This document shows positions 19,477 through 28,575 of a stretch of 64,000 bases of DNA, in pieces; within the stretch, counting starts at the first letter, position 1; each line of letters begins with the position of its first letter. The DNA is taken from assembly GCF_001513745.1 (NCBI RefSeq), contig NZ_CP013382.1, positions 2,108,001 to 2,172,000 on the forward strand. The letters run 5' to 3'. Position numbers and translations under genes: made by a program. This DNA is from Burkholderia humptydooensis. GTDB taxonomy: Bacteria > Pseudomonadota > Gammaproteobacteria > Burkholderiales > Burkholderiaceae. The notes beneath the pieces were generated by a model that was not told where the DNA came from, ran no database searches, and saw only the letters and a list, made by a program, of their open reading frames with translations.

Positions 19477-20239
19477 CGCGATCAACTAAGTCTGGGTTAT
19501 GTCCAATCCTTTGTCCCATTCTCTAGGACAATTCTGGCGTTATCAGCGCGCGCTGATGTACGGCGGGGGCGCGCTGGTCACCTTCGCCATCACGGCAGCA
19601 CTCATTATCCACGTCGTATACACAATTCAGCACTATGTCGCGCGTGAGCGTCAGGATCTTGCGGTCGAACTCAGGCGCATCGCGGACGAAACGGCGCAAA
19701 CCGAAGCAAGTTTGCGAAATCACGCACTGTACGCCGACATCGCGTGGGATCGTGGGTCTCCAGTTGCCGAAGGACTCGTCCGTCAATTCCGTGCACAAGG
19801 CGACTCCTTGGTGCTTCCCGGGCAAACACCGCTCCTGATCGTCGGTGCCAAAGCCGGCACGGCACCCTCCGAGCGCATAACGAAGTTCATCGGACTCGCC
19901 ACGCAGATGGCCCCGCTGTTGTCTGTAATCACTCAGCGACGTGGTGCCCCGCTAGCAGCGTACGCCGTCGCATCGGATGCGTCGCTTGCAATCATTTCAC
20001 CTGCGGCATGGCCCAACACTACGCAATTGACCAAGCTCCTGGATGACCGCGCGATGCTGTTCCGGTACTTGACGGCACAACTGCCTCTCCCAAGCTCGCT
20101 ACATCCGAATGGACCATCGGCGACTCAATGGGGGCGGCCAGTGACATGGCTCGGCCCCGTTCTCGATCCTTTTGTCGGTGAGCCCATGATTCGCGTGGTA
20201 ACTGCCACCGGTGACGACAAACGCACCCCGCTTTTTTTT

Positions 20240-21544
20240 GGTTCATCGCGGATTACCGGGGAACGCGGCGCGGATCTTGAGAAAGAAGTATTCCTCGTCG
20301 CGGTACCCGTAAGCCCGACGCTTGATGACCTTGATGGTGTTGTTGATGCCTTCGACGATGCTGGTATTAAGCGGATGTCGGCAGCGGGCCACGATTCCGT
20401 GCCAGTAACCCTGCAGGCGCTGCGCAAACAGTTGCAGCGCGGCAATTCCGCTTTGCCGGGCTTGCTCGATCCATTGTTCCCAGGCCTTTTCCGCCCAGGC
20501 AGGCTTGCGGTAGAACCAGAGCCGCTTGAGTTCGTCACGTAGCACGTAGACGCACAACAATGGCTGATTGGCGGCCAGCAGTTCCTTCAGATGCACGGAC
20601 TGCTCGGGCTTCAGGTTGTGGCGGTTGCGCAGCAGCAACCAGCGGCTGGACTTCAGGACCTTCCGGGCCGGCCGGTCATGGCGCAACTGATTGGCCTGAT
20701 CGACCCGTACCCGATCGATCACCTCACGCCCGTACTTGGCCACGACGTGGAACAGGTCGTAGACGACCTCAGCCTGCGGACACTGCGCTTTGATCTCCAA
20801 CTCGTAGGCCGTGGTCATGTCGATGGCCACTGCTTCGATGCGCTCGGCAACACCCGGTGGAAGCTGTTCGAAGAAGGCTCTGGCCGTCTCGCGCGAGCGT
20901 CCCGCTCCAATCCAGAGCACTTGCCGACCAATCGGATCGACCACCACCGTGGCGTAGCGATGACCTTTATGGAGCGCGAACTCGTCCATCGCCAGATAGC
21001 GGATCGTCGACCAGTCAGGATCAGCCACACGCGCTCGCAAGCGCATCTTGTCGATCGATTTGACCGTGTGCCAGCCCAAATCGTAGAAGGCGGCGACCGC
21101 CTGCACGCTGGCCGCCTGCAGCAGTTTCTCGCAGGCCTTGGCAAATCGCTCCGTCACTCGCTGGTAACGGCCCAGCCACGCCAGTTTCTCCAGTCGCGGA
21201 CCGCCGCAGCGTTCGCACCAGACTCGGCGGCGGGGGACGTGCAGTACCACCCGGTACTCGAACAGTGGCAGATCGCGCACCCGGCGAACCGTCGTCTCAT
21301 GAATCTGCTGGCAGCGTGCACCGCACTGTTCGCAGTACATGACCTTGCTGACCGGCTTCAAATACAGCGACAGCGTACGGCCTTCTCCTTCCGGCCATTC
21401 CACCCCCTCTAACCGATAGCCGGTCCAGCAACCCAGTGCTTGAAGTGCCTTGCGATCGAGCAATTCTGCCTCCTGACCTCCTTAAAGTCAGGCGTCAGGT
21501 TACGCAATCGCCATCAAACCCTCCACGGTTTCCTGCGATGAACC
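20240..21544. mobile_element. ISL3-family insertion sequence, complete (1305 bp)
   Basis: Both ends start GGTTCATCGC (imperfect terminal inverted repeats of about 20 bp). The element is flanked by TTTTTTTT at 20232-20239 and 21545-21552. An 8-bp target duplication is the normal ISL3 pattern. It contains one intact transposase gene on the minus strand and lies inside the kinase gene. The last IS bases supply an ATG (21538) in frame with the downstream kinase half. Confidence 0.9.
20243..21463 (-). CDS. ISL3-family transposase
   Basis: 406 residues, the usual size. An N-terminal zinc-binding region (CEQCGARC ... CERCGG) precedes a helix-turn-helix-like segment (FYDLGWHTVKSIDK). The DDE catalytic core shows the expected Asp and Glu: LAMDEFALHKGHRYATVV, VAIDMTTAYE and NTSIVEGINNTIK. 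The frame is uninterrupted and reaches almost to the left inverted repeat, so the element is probably still active. Transposition into an AT tract fits the family's target preference. Confidence 0.92.
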   Translation of the reverse strand: MLDRKALQALGCWTGYRLEGVEWPEGEGRTLSLYLKPVSKVMYCEQCGARCQQIHETTVRRVRDLPLFEYRVVLHVPRRRVWCERCGGPRLEKLAWLGRYQRVTERFAKACEKLLQAASVQAVAAFYDLGWHTVKSIDKMRLRARVADPDWSTIRYLAMDEFALHKGHRYATVVVDPIGRQVLWIGAGRSRETARAFFEQLPPGVAERIEAVAIDMTTAYELEIKAQCPQAEVVYDLFHVVAKYGREVIDRVRVDQANQLRHDRPARKVLKSSRWLLLRNRHNLKPEQSVHLKELLAANQPLLCVYVLRDELKRLWFYRKPAWAEKAWEQWIEQARQSGIAALQLFAQRLQGYWHGIVARCRHPLNTSIVEGINNTIKVIKRRAYGYRDEEYFFLKIRAAFPGNPR

Positions 21545-24180
21545 TTTTTTTTGTAGTCGGCGAAGTTCCCGTTCACCTCGTTGCTGCGTCATTACCCCGG
21601 GAACGTTTCGGTGGCATGTTTGCAGTTGTGTCGAAAGATGGGACGGTGATCACAACTGCGGCTCCACAACAGACTGATCCTGGGACCGTTGCCCGCACCA
21701 TGTCGGTATATCGTCATTGGCGACGGGACGATAACGGTGCATTCCGATGGATGCTCGGCCAGTTGATCATCCGAGAGCGCTTTGGCGTGACCGACTGGGA
21801 TCTGCTTTACATTGTGCAGTGGCGCACGATGCTTGCAGAGCTCGACGCACCGCTCGCGACGACGTCGCTTGTGAGCGTGGGTATCATTGTGATGATCTGG
21901 ACGTTTCTGTTGCTATTCGACCATCGGATCTTTCGGCCCATGCTCACACGCTCGGTACGCGTCTTTGAAAGCGAACACCTGAGCCGCACGCTAATCGAAA
22001 CCGCACCGGTCGGTCTCGCGCTCATCGATTTGCACTCCGCCACCCCTCTGATACGAAGTCTGGCAATGACCGACCTGGAGTCGGCGGTCGACGCACCGAC
22101 TCCTGATCTCGCTAAAATGCTCGTCGCCCGCTACGTGAGAAGGCAAAAAAAGCGGCCCATAGTGGGCAGGCTTGCCCGAAATCGAGTCATCCACGATACG
22201 CTTACGCTCGCCCGGCGTGACGGCCGCGATACGATCGCCGCACTACGATTGACGCAGGCGCGGTATCAAGGTAAGGACGTGTTGGTCGTCGCGCTCACCG
22301 ACGTGACGGCCGAGCGCGAACTGCAGCGCAAGATGCTCGAGGCCCGACGAGCTGCGGAATCTGCCAACGCGGCAAAATCAGCGTTCCTCGCCGCAACGAG
22401 CCACGAAATCCGCACCCCGCTCCACGGCATACTCGGCAATCTTGAGCTACTTGGCCGTACCCCCTTGAGTATCGATCAATTGGATCGGCTCAACCTCGTC
22501 CGGCAGACCGGGAAACACCTCGTCGCGCTGATCAACGATATTCTTGATTTTACCAGGATCGAGTCGGGCGAAATGTGGTACGAACGTATCCCATTTGACG
22601 TCTTCGATGTTGCGGAGCGCAGCTTGATGCTGGCAGCCCCCAGCGCACTGGAAAAGTCGCTCGCCTTGTTGTGCGAACTTCGGATAACCAACGCGCGGAT
22701 GCTGATCGGCGATCCGAATCGGATCGAACAAATCCTCCGGAATTTGCTTTCGAACGCCATCAAATTCACGCACACCGGGAAGATTACACTGACCCTCGAG
22801 GTCGTTCATGCTGAGCCAGAATCGCAAGATCTCGTGCTTTCCGTAACGGATACTGGAATTGGCATCTCACCGGAACAACAAGCGCACGTATTCGAGGCGT
22901 TCCGGCAGGCGGACGAGACGATTGCACGTCGATACGGCGGGACCGGATTGGGACTTTCATTATGCAAACGGTTTGCCGAGGGGATGCACGGTACGTTGAC
23001 GCTCCGCAGCACTCCGGATATCGGCAGCCGCTTCACCGTGCGGATTCCGCTATCCAGCGCGCCTGCCGACGCGATTCTCGATCGGGCCAACTCGTTTCGC
23101 GGGTGGTCCGTCATATTCGTCGCAACACCAAGCGAATGGCATCGTCACATCTTGCCCCAGCTTGCCGAGTGGGGGCTTGTCGCAACGACCTTCCACCGGC
23201 TCGCTGAGGTTTCGGACGACGCGCTAGCGAACGCAGACGCGGTCATCGTCTACGGCGATCGAGCCGATTGGTCCGCCGACGATGAGACCCGCCTCCTTGA
23301 GCAAGCGTCCAACGTAATTGTCGCGTTCCCGGCTGGAGCGGCACGCCCGATCCGCACCGGGCGTCTGGTCTCGCTATCGTGCTACAGCGTAGACGGCCTT
23401 TATGAGGCCCTTTGCCTCATCGCTACAGCGCCCTCAGTGCCTGATGGTTGCAACTTCGGCCACGCGCATGAGCCCGCTGACAGACGACCTCCTCTTGATC
23501 TTTCGGTGCTCGTGGCAGAGGACAACGCCGCGAATGGCCACTTGATCGATGAACAATTGCGGGCCATCGGTTGCCGCGTCCGCGTCACCGGGAACGGTGC
23601 AGAGGCGCTGGCGCTTCTGGCTCACGACAGCTTCGATATCCTGCTAACCGACCTGAGCATGCCGATCATGGACGGCCACCATCTTGCACGGGAAGCTCGT
23701 CGTCGCAACGCTTTGATCCCTATCATCGCGATCTCTGCCCACGTTTCTCAAGACGAACATGCTCACGCACGGGATGCGAGCATCGCCCATACCTTGATCA
23801 AACCGGTGTCGATCGAAAATCTGTACGAGGCGTTGCAAATCTACGTCCCGTCAGGACGCATGGATGCCACGCCAACTCTGGTCAGCCAAGAGTCGCAACC
23901 AACGCGCTCGCCTGAGCTTCACGAGATCTTTGCGGCATCCGTCCGGCGAGATCTGACGGCATTACGTACATCTTGTTCCGCCAACGATCGAACGGCGTTT
24001 TGCTCGAGCTTACACTCGCTCAAGGGGTGCCTGGGTGCATATGGCTGGACGCAATTGGCGCTCCGCGGCCAGGACATCGAGCGCAAACTAGACGAATGGC
24101 AATACCTGGTTGAGAAAGATGATTTTGAGGCGTGGCTACAAGACGTCGAAGCTCTCATTTCGACGCCTCCCCCGCGGTGA
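21538..24180 (+). CDS. Truncated hybrid kinase fragment that could still be translated
   Basis: Starting at the ATG formed by the IS end (MNLFFVVGEV), an open frame of 880 codons retains the last part of the sensor domain, TM2, HisKA, HATPase_c, receiver and HPt. It lacks TM1 and most of the periplasmic domain. A stretch AGGAGG occurs further upstream inside the IS, but next to the transposase start on the other strand, so it cannot serve this gene. No good ribosome binding site precedes 21538. If expressed from an IS or cryptic promoter, it would be a sensor-less kinase that could be constitutively active or act as a phosphatase. This is inference; see the interrupted-gene entry for domains. 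Confidence 0.35.
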   Translation: MNLFFVVGEVPVHLVAASLPRERFGGMFAVVSKDGTVITTAAPQQTDPGTVARTMSVYRHWRRDDNGAFRWMLGQLIIRERFGVTDWDLLYIVQWRTMLAELDAPLATTSLVSVGIIVMIWTFLLLFDHRIFRPMLTRSVRVFESEHLSRTLIETAPVGLALIDLHSATPLIRSLAMTDLESAVDAPTPDLAKMLVARYVRRQKKRPIVGRLARNRVIHDTLTLARRDGRDTIAALRLTQARYQGKDVLVVALTDVTAERELQRKMLEARRAAESANAAKSAFLAATSHEIRTPLHGILGNLELLGRTPLSIDQLDRLNLVRQTGKHLVALINDILDFTRIESGEMWYERIPFDVFDVAERSLMLAAPSALEKSLALLCELRITNARMLIGDPNRIEQILRNLLSNAIKFTHTGKITLTLEVVHAEPESQDLVLSVTDTGIGISPEQQAHVFEAFRQADETIARRYGGTGLGLSLCKRFAEGMHGTLTLRSTPDIGSRFTVRIPLSSAPADAILDRANSFRGWSVIFVATPSEWHRHILPQLAEWGLVATTFHRLAEVSDDALANADAVIVYGDRADWSADDETRLLEQASNVIVAFPAGAARPIRTGRLVSLSCYSVDGLYEALCLIATAPSVPDGCNFGHAHEPADRRPPLDLSVLVAEDNAANGHLIDEQLRAIGCRVRVTGNGAEALALLAHDSFDILLTDLSMPIMDGHHLAREARRRNALIPIIAISAHVSQDEHAHARDASIAHTLIKPVSIENLYEALQIYVPSGRMDATPTLVSQESQPTRSPELHEIFAASVRRDLTALRTSCSANDRTAFCSSLHSLKGCLGAYGWTQLALRGQDIERKLDEWQYLVEKDDFEAWLQDVEALISTPPPR

Positions 24181-24373
24181 CAGCGGCCTTGTCCGTCAAA
24201 GACGTCAAAGATGTGCAAGCGTTGCCACAAATAAATAGCTTCGACACCAAATAAATTCGCTCGCTACCGTTTGCCTGTCCGAAGCAAACATGAACGGGAC
24301 ACCCTAAGGTCGGCAATAGCGGAGTAGGATGTTCTTAGTCGCTAAACGGCGGACACGTGTAGGTCTCGTATAA

Positions 24374-25081
24374 ATGAAGCCAGTCAACATCGTAATTGCT
24401 GATGATCACCCCGCCGTGATCAGGGGAATGCGAGCCGATCTCGATGCGCTACAGATGATCAATGCCGTCGGAGAGGTTAGCAATTCGACAGAATTGGTCG
24501 CCCTTTTGGAGCGCCAACCGTGCGATATCTTGATCACGGACTATGCGATGCCGGGTGGAAAATTCGGCGACGGCTTGTCGCTGCTGGATTTCCTGCGCCG
24601 CCGATATCCCGACCTCGTCATTATCGTTTATACCGCGATCGACAATGCTGCCCTCCGCGCGGCCATACTGCAGTGCGGCATTTATGCGATATTCAATAAG
24701 GTCGAACCGCCAACGAAAGTAATTCATGCCATTCGCGACGTGTGCACCCACCTAGCGGCACATCACGCGCCCCACGCCAGAGCGACCTCGTTGGGCAAGA
24801 TCACAGAACGCAGCATTCCGAATGCGCTGCCGAAACTTACGCGCCTGGAAGCAGAAGTCGTGCGATTGTATGTCTCTGGGTTGTCGATCAAAGAGATCGC
24901 CGAACAACGGAATCGAACCAAACAGACCATCAGCTTCCAAAAGGAAAGCGCCAAGCGTAAACTGAATATCAAGCGCGACATCGACCTAATACGATACATG
25001 AGCGAGACTGGATTCGTGATCCTAAGTGATTCTGCAAGCTCGACCGAGTGTCGATGGCGATCTAAAAGCGCGGAAATCTGA
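24374..25081 (+). CDS. NarL/FixJ-type response regulator, C-terminus altered by IS21
   Basis: 235 residues. The receiver domain (IADDHPAV; phospho-Asp 56 in ILITDYAMPGG; Lys in NKVEPP) is followed by a LuxR-type helix-turn-helix (TRLEAEVVRLYVSGLSIKEI, then RNRTKQTISFQKESAKRKL). The GKFGDGLSLL insertion after the phosphorylation site resembles RcsB-like regulators. It lies 193 bp after the kinase gene and is the obvious partner of its HPt domain. The IS21 element starts at 25049, so the last codons (CRWRSKSAEI after SSTE) come from the IS. The uninterrupted sequence would read SSTEPPPIDP and stop. DNA binding is probably not affected because the change lies beyond the HTH. Confidence 0.88.
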   Translation: MKPVNIVIADDHPAVIRGMRADLDALQMINAVGEVSNSTELVALLERQPCDILITDYAMPGGKFGDGLSLLDFLRRRYPDLVIIVYTAIDNAALRAAILQCGIYAIFNKVEPPTKVIHAIRDVCTHLAAHHAPHARATSLGKITERSIPNALPKLTRLEAEVVRLYVSGLSIKEIAEQRNRTKQTISFQKESAKRKLNIKRDIDLIRYMSETGFVILSDSASSTECRWRSKSAEI

Positions 25082-25410
25082 CGACGAGACCGAGCGACGA
25101 CAATTCGCCCTGCGAAAAGCACGGAATTGATGCTGCGCGCGTTTCCGGGAGCCCGGAGGGCGAGCGGATACGCGCGCAGCGCGCGCTCCGAATACTGGGG
25201 CGGGATGTGATAGAACGGCGAAACACCGAGGAAACAGCAGGTGCGACGCCGCTCCGACCGGCAAGTTAGCTCGGCGCCGCACCTCCACTGGACCCGTAGA
25301 CCCGCCCTTCGGCGTGGTCGGGGGACTCGTGTGGCCCAAGTATCGCACCGCCCACGCGTCGCGTCGACTTCGTTCGACTCCCTTTCTTCGGCGTTTCCCG
25401 GGAACCGCCG

Positions 25411-25854
25411 ATGTCCGAGGCCACTGGCCGCCTTTACCTTTGTGCGCGTTGTCGCGCTCAGGTTGTTATCTGCAAACCCTGCGATCGCGGGCAGCGCTTT
25501 TGCACGCGCGAGTGCGCTCGAGCGACGCGTCGCGAGCAGATGCTCGAGGCCGGTCGACATTACCAGGACAGTCGGCGTGGTCGCTTGGCTCACGCGCTTC
25601 GGCAGGCCCGCTACCGGGAGCGTCGACAAAAAGTGACGCATCACGGTTCACTCGCTCCGTCCGCGAATGATGTACTGCAGTCGTCCTCGAATGATGTCGC
25701 CGTCGTGGTGGGAAACGTCGTCGAAGTTGCGGCGACATCTTGCGCTTTCCAGTGTGCGCGCTGCGGTCGGTTATTGCCACCGTTCGTGCGGCGCGACTTC
25801 ATCCGGCGCCGAGGACGTGATGTTCGTTCCCTCGGCTACGGAGATACTTCGTGA
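25411..25854 (+). CDS. Cys-rich zinc-finger-like passenger protein of the IS21 element
   Basis: 147 residues starting MSEATGRLYLCARC. The N-terminal half contains paired cysteines (CARC ... CKPC ... CTREC), followed by a very basic segment (RRGRLAHALRQARYRERRQK). A second CARC pair lies near the C-terminus (FQCARCGRLLP). The pattern suggests a zinc-binding, nucleic-acid-associated protein. From memory, similar small ORFs precede istA in some proteobacterial IS21 elements. Its stop overlaps the istA start (GTGA), implying coupled translation. A role as transposition accessory or regulator is inference. Confidence 0.65.
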   Translation: MSEATGRLYLCARCRAQVVICKPCDRGQRFCTRECARATRREQMLEAGRHYQDSRRGRLAHALRQARYRERRQKVTHHGSLAPSANDVLQSSSNDVAVVVGNVVEVAATSCAFQCARCGRLLPPFVRRDFIRRRGRDVRSLGYGDTS

Positions 25855-27380
25855 CGATCTCAACTGATCTGGTGGCGCAGATCCTGCGCCTGTATCACGT
25901 GGAAAAGTGGCGCTGCAACACCATTGCGCGGCAGTTGCACGTGCATCACACCACGGTGTCGCGCGTGCTGGCTCAGGTCGGGCTGCCGCTGCATGGAAAA
26001 CCGCCCCGCAGCACCTTGATCGATCCGTATCTGCCGTTCGTGCGGCAGACGCTGGAGAAATTCCCCTCGCTCACGGCCAGCCGCCTGTACGAGATGGTGC
26101 GCGAGCGTGGCTATCGCGGCTCGCCGCATCACTTCCGACATCTCGTATCGTTGCATCGACCGCGACGACCAACGGAGGCTTACCTGCGTCTGCGCACGTT
26201 GCCTGGTGAACAGGCACAGGTCGACTGGGGCCACTTCGGCTACATCGAGATCGGCCGTGCGCGCCGACCGTTGATGGCGTTCGTGATGGTGCTGTCGTAC
26301 TCGCGCGACATCTATCTGAGGTTCTTCCTTGATGCCCGGATGGAAAACTTCTTGCGCGGACACATCGGCGCGTTCAACACGTGGTGCGGCCTTCCGAAGG
26401 TCTTGCTGTACGACAATCTGAAGTCGGCCGTGCTCGAACGTCAGGGCGATGCAATCCGATTCCATCCGACGCTGCTTGCGTTCGCCGGCCACTATCGGTT
26501 CGAGCCGCGTCCGGTGGCGCCGGCCCGAGGAAACGAGAAGGGGCGCGTGGAACGCGCGATTCGCCATATCCGTGAAGCCTTCTTTGCAGCACGCACGTTC
26601 ACCGATCTCGCTGACCTGAACGCGCAGGCCGAACGTTGGTGCCGCGGCCAGGCCGCCGATCGGCCGTGCCCCGAGGATCGCGAGATGACGGTACGCGAGG
26701 CGCTGGCTCGCGAGCAGCCGTTCCTGCTGCCATTGCCCGACAACCCGTACTCCGTCGAAGAACAACTCGCCGTCACGGTCGGCAAGACGCCGTACGCGCG
26801 CTTCGATCTGAACGACTACTCGATTCCTCATCGGTACGTTCGCCGCACGCTGACGATCCGCGCCGATCTCGATCAGGTTCGCGTGTTCGACGGCGCCGAG
26901 ATGATCGCCAGTCACCGGCGCAGCTACGATCGCGGTGCGCAAATTGAAGACCCGACACACATTAAAACACTGCAGTCGTTCAAGCGTGCCGCCCGTCAGC
27001 ACCGGGGTGTTGACGGGCTGACCAAGGCCGTACCGATATGCCAAACGCTGCTCGTGCGGGCTGCCGAGCGCGGCGCGAACATCGGCGCAATCACCACCGC
27101 GCTGCTGCGCCTGCTCGACCGGTACGGCGCAGCCGAAGTCCGAGACGCCGTCGAAGAAGCCCTGCGCACGGGTTCCCCACACTCGAACACGGTACGCCTC
27201 GTGCTCGAACGGCGGCGGATCGCGCGTGGAGCGCCGCCACCCGTCGAAATCAATCTGCCCGAGCACGTGCGGAACAAGGACAGTCCCGTCCAGCCACACC
27301 GCCTCGACACTTACGACCAACTGAGCTCTGGAAACCGCGATGACGACACCGATACCGAACCCCGTCCCGAATCCTGCTGA
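25851..27380 (+). CDS. istA: IS21-family transposase IstA
   Basis: 509 residues from a GTG start overlapping the upstream stop. An N-terminal helix-turn-helix (CNTIARQLHVHHTTVSRVL) is followed by an rve-type DDE core: EQAQVDWGHFGYIEIG (first Asp), LPKVLLYDNLKSAV (second Asp) and GNEKGRVERAIRHIRE (Glu). A C-terminal DNA-binding part contains PYARFDLNDYSIPHRYV. The frame is full length for the family. It overlaps istB by about 40 bp, the usual IS21 arrangement. It acts with IstB to join the element's ends to target DNA. Confidence 0.93.
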   Translation: MTISTDLVAQILRLYHVEKWRCNTIARQLHVHHTTVSRVLAQVGLPLHGKPPRSTLIDPYLPFVRQTLEKFPSLTASRLYEMVRERGYRGSPHHFRHLVSLHRPRRPTEAYLRLRTLPGEQAQVDWGHFGYIEIGRARRPLMAFVMVLSYSRDIYLRFFLDARMENFLRGHIGAFNTWCGLPKVLLYDNLKSAVLERQGDAIRFHPTLLAFAGHYRFEPRPVAPARGNEKGRVERAIRHIREAFFAARTFTDLADLNAQAERWCRGQAADRPCPEDREMTVREALAREQPFLLPLPDNPYSVEEQLAVTVGKTPYARFDLNDYSIPHRYVRRTLTIRADLDQVRVFDGAEMIASHRRSYDRGAQIEDPTHIKTLQSFKRAARQHRGVDGLTKAVPICQTLLVRAAERGANIGAITTALLRLLDRYGAAEVRDAVEEALRTGSPHSNTVRLVLERRRIARGAPPPVEINLPEHVRNKDSPVQPHRLDTYDQLSSGNRDDDTDTEPRPESC

Positions 27381-28140
27381 CCTGCTGTACGCGCGCGTTA
27401 AGGCGCTACGCCTGAATGGCCTCGCCGAGCACTGGAACGAAGCTGTCGGCGCCCCATGGGTCGAATCCCTGGTGCGCTGGGAGGAAGCCGAACGGACCAA
27501 CCGCTCGCTGCAGCGGCGTATCCGCAGCTCCAAACTCGGCAAGTTCAAGGCGATCGCCGACTTCGATTGGGAGTGGCCCAAACGCATCGATCGGATGGCT
27601 GTCGAGGAGCTCATGTCGCTTGGCTTCCTCGAGAACGCCACCAACATCGTGTTCACCGGACCCAATGGCGTGGGCAAATCGACGCTCGCTCTGAACGTGG
27701 CGCATCAGGCGCTGATTGCCGGCAGCCGGGTCATGTTCTGCTCGGCCGGCGCGATGCTTGGCGAGCTGGCCGCACTCGACAGCGATTCCGCGCTGCGCCG
27801 CCGACTGCACTACTATACGTCGCCGGACGTTCTGTTGATCGACGAGGTCGGCTACCTGTCCTACTCGAATCGCCATGCCGACTTGCTGTTCGAGATCGTG
27901 AGCCGTCGCTACGAAAAACGCTCGACCATCGTGACGACCAACAAGCCGTTCAAGGAATGGTCGGATGTGTTCCCGAACGCGGCCTGCGTGGTCTCGCTGA
28001 TCGACCGTCTCGTGCATCGATCGGAAGTGATCTCGATCGAAGGCGAATCCTACCGCCTCAAGGAAGCTCAGGAGAACAGCGAAGCGCGAGCGCAGCGGCG
28101 CGGCACGAAGAAATCCTCCCGTCCGGACAGCGAGCCATGA
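27340..28140 (+). CDS. istB: IS21-family helper ATPase IstB
   Basis: 266 residues, AAA+ ATPase of the IstB/DnaC type. Walker A is FTGPNGVGKSTLAL, Walker B VLLIDEVGYLSYS and sensor 1 STIVTTNKPFKEW. An N-terminal segment (RVKALRLNGLAEHW ... LVRWEEAERTNRSL) is typical for the family. IstB forms oligomers on DNA and directs target-site choice for IstA. Intact and in the normal position behind istA. Confidence 0.93.
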   Translation: MTTPIPNPVPNPADLLYARVKALRLNGLAEHWNEAVGAPWVESLVRWEEAERTNRSLQRRIRSSKLGKFKAIADFDWEWPKRIDRMAVEELMSLGFLENATNIVFTGPNGVGKSTLALNVAHQALIAGSRVMFCSAGAMLGELAALDSDSALRRRLHYYTSPDVLLIDEVGYLSYSNRHADLLFEIVSRRYEKRSTIVTTNKPFKEWSDVFPNAACVVSLIDRLVHRSEVISIEGESYRLKEAQENSEARAQRRGTKKSSRPDSEP

Positions 28141-28352
28141 AACCCTTACTGCCTTCGGGTCGCCGGCGCGGTCTGTCGTTCCTGCTGCCCGACGACTGGA
28201 CGCCCGAGCAGGCGCTCGCGGCCTATGAGTTGCTCGACGACCTGCTCGCCGTGATCGGCGACTTCTACGGCATCCAGTTGCACGAGCAGCTTCGTCAGCA
28301 ACGCACGTCGGCGCCGATCCCCGTCACCGACGATCCACTCGATCCGTTCTGA
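28137..28352 (+). CDS. Small acidic passenger protein downstream of istB
   Basis: 71 residues (MKPLLPSGRRRGLSFLLPDD ... DDPLDPF), overlapping the istB stop by four bases (ATGA). The core WTPEQALAAYELLDDLLAVI is predicted helical, and the C-terminus is acidic. I recall WTPEQAL-type short proteins beside IS transposase genes, but no function is known to me. Tight coupling to istB and position before the element's terminator suggest it belongs to the IS rather than to the host. Confidence 0.6.
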   Translation: MKPLLPSGRRRGLSFLLPDDWTPEQALAAYELLDDLLAVIGDFYGIQLHEQLRQQRTSAPIPVTDDPLDPF

Positions 28353-28367
28353 TCCTTCCATCACCAC

Positions 28368-28406
28368 GATCAACAAGGGGCCTTGCAGGCCCCTTGTTTG
28401 TTGATC
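28368..28406 (+). terminator. Strong hairpin at the 3' end of the IS21 operon
   Basis: GATCAACAAGGGGCC (28368-28382) pairs with GGCCCCTTGTTTGTTGATC (28388-28406), with one unpaired position, around the 5-nt loop TTGCA. It begins 15 bp after the last ORF and contains a short T-rich stretch on its 3' side. It probably terminates the IS transcript and shields it from flanking genes. Confidence 0.65.
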
Positions 28407-28575
28407 GATTCGCTCAACCTTCCGTCGTCATTTACCCGCGCTTTTAGATCGCCATCGACACCGAGCCACCTCCAATCGACCCGTGATAGCCAGCGACTTA
28501 TATCCGATTTACTTTACCCTCCGAAAAACCGATGAAATCAGAAGTCGAATTTTCTCGATGAGGGGGTTCTACGAA

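Larger units (their letters stand above)
19499..24180 (+). pseudogene. Hybrid sensor histidine kinase interrupted by an ISL3 element
   Basis: The reading frame 19499-20239 (247 codons) joins exactly in frame to 21553-24180 (875 codons) once the IS and one copy of the T8 duplication are removed. This gives an ancestral protein of 1122 residues. Order: TM1 (about 20-45), a periplasmic CHASE4-like sensor, TM2 (about 351-373), HisKA with phospho-His in ATSHEIRTPLHG (about 531), HATPase_c (NAIKF, DTGIGIS, GGTGLGLSLCKRF), a receiver domain (DILLTDLSMPIMDG) and a C-terminal HPt (SSLHSLKG). This is the unorthodox BvgS/RcsC-type architecture, expected to phosphorylate the regulator encoded downstream. 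The insertion separates TM1 and most of the sensor from the rest, so signal input is lost in this strain. Confidence 0.88.
25049..28460. mobile_element. IS21-family element with two passenger genes, complete (3412 bp)
   Basis: A 25-bp perfect terminal inverted repeat begins TGTCGATGGCGATCTAAAAG at 25049 and ends ...ATCGCCATCGACA at 28460. It is flanked by a 5-bp direct repeat CCGAG (25044-25048 and 28461-28465). It carries four plus-strand genes: a Cys-rich protein, istA, istB and a 71-codon ORF, each overlapping the next. It closes with a strong hairpin. At 3.4 kb it is longer than a simple two-gene IS21. The first ~360 bp are non-coding. Confidence 0.9.

Noticed and set aside
25860..27677. 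Minus-strand open frame of 605 codons across istA and istB
   Set aside because: Antisense to clear IstA and IstB proteins and without recognisable motifs.
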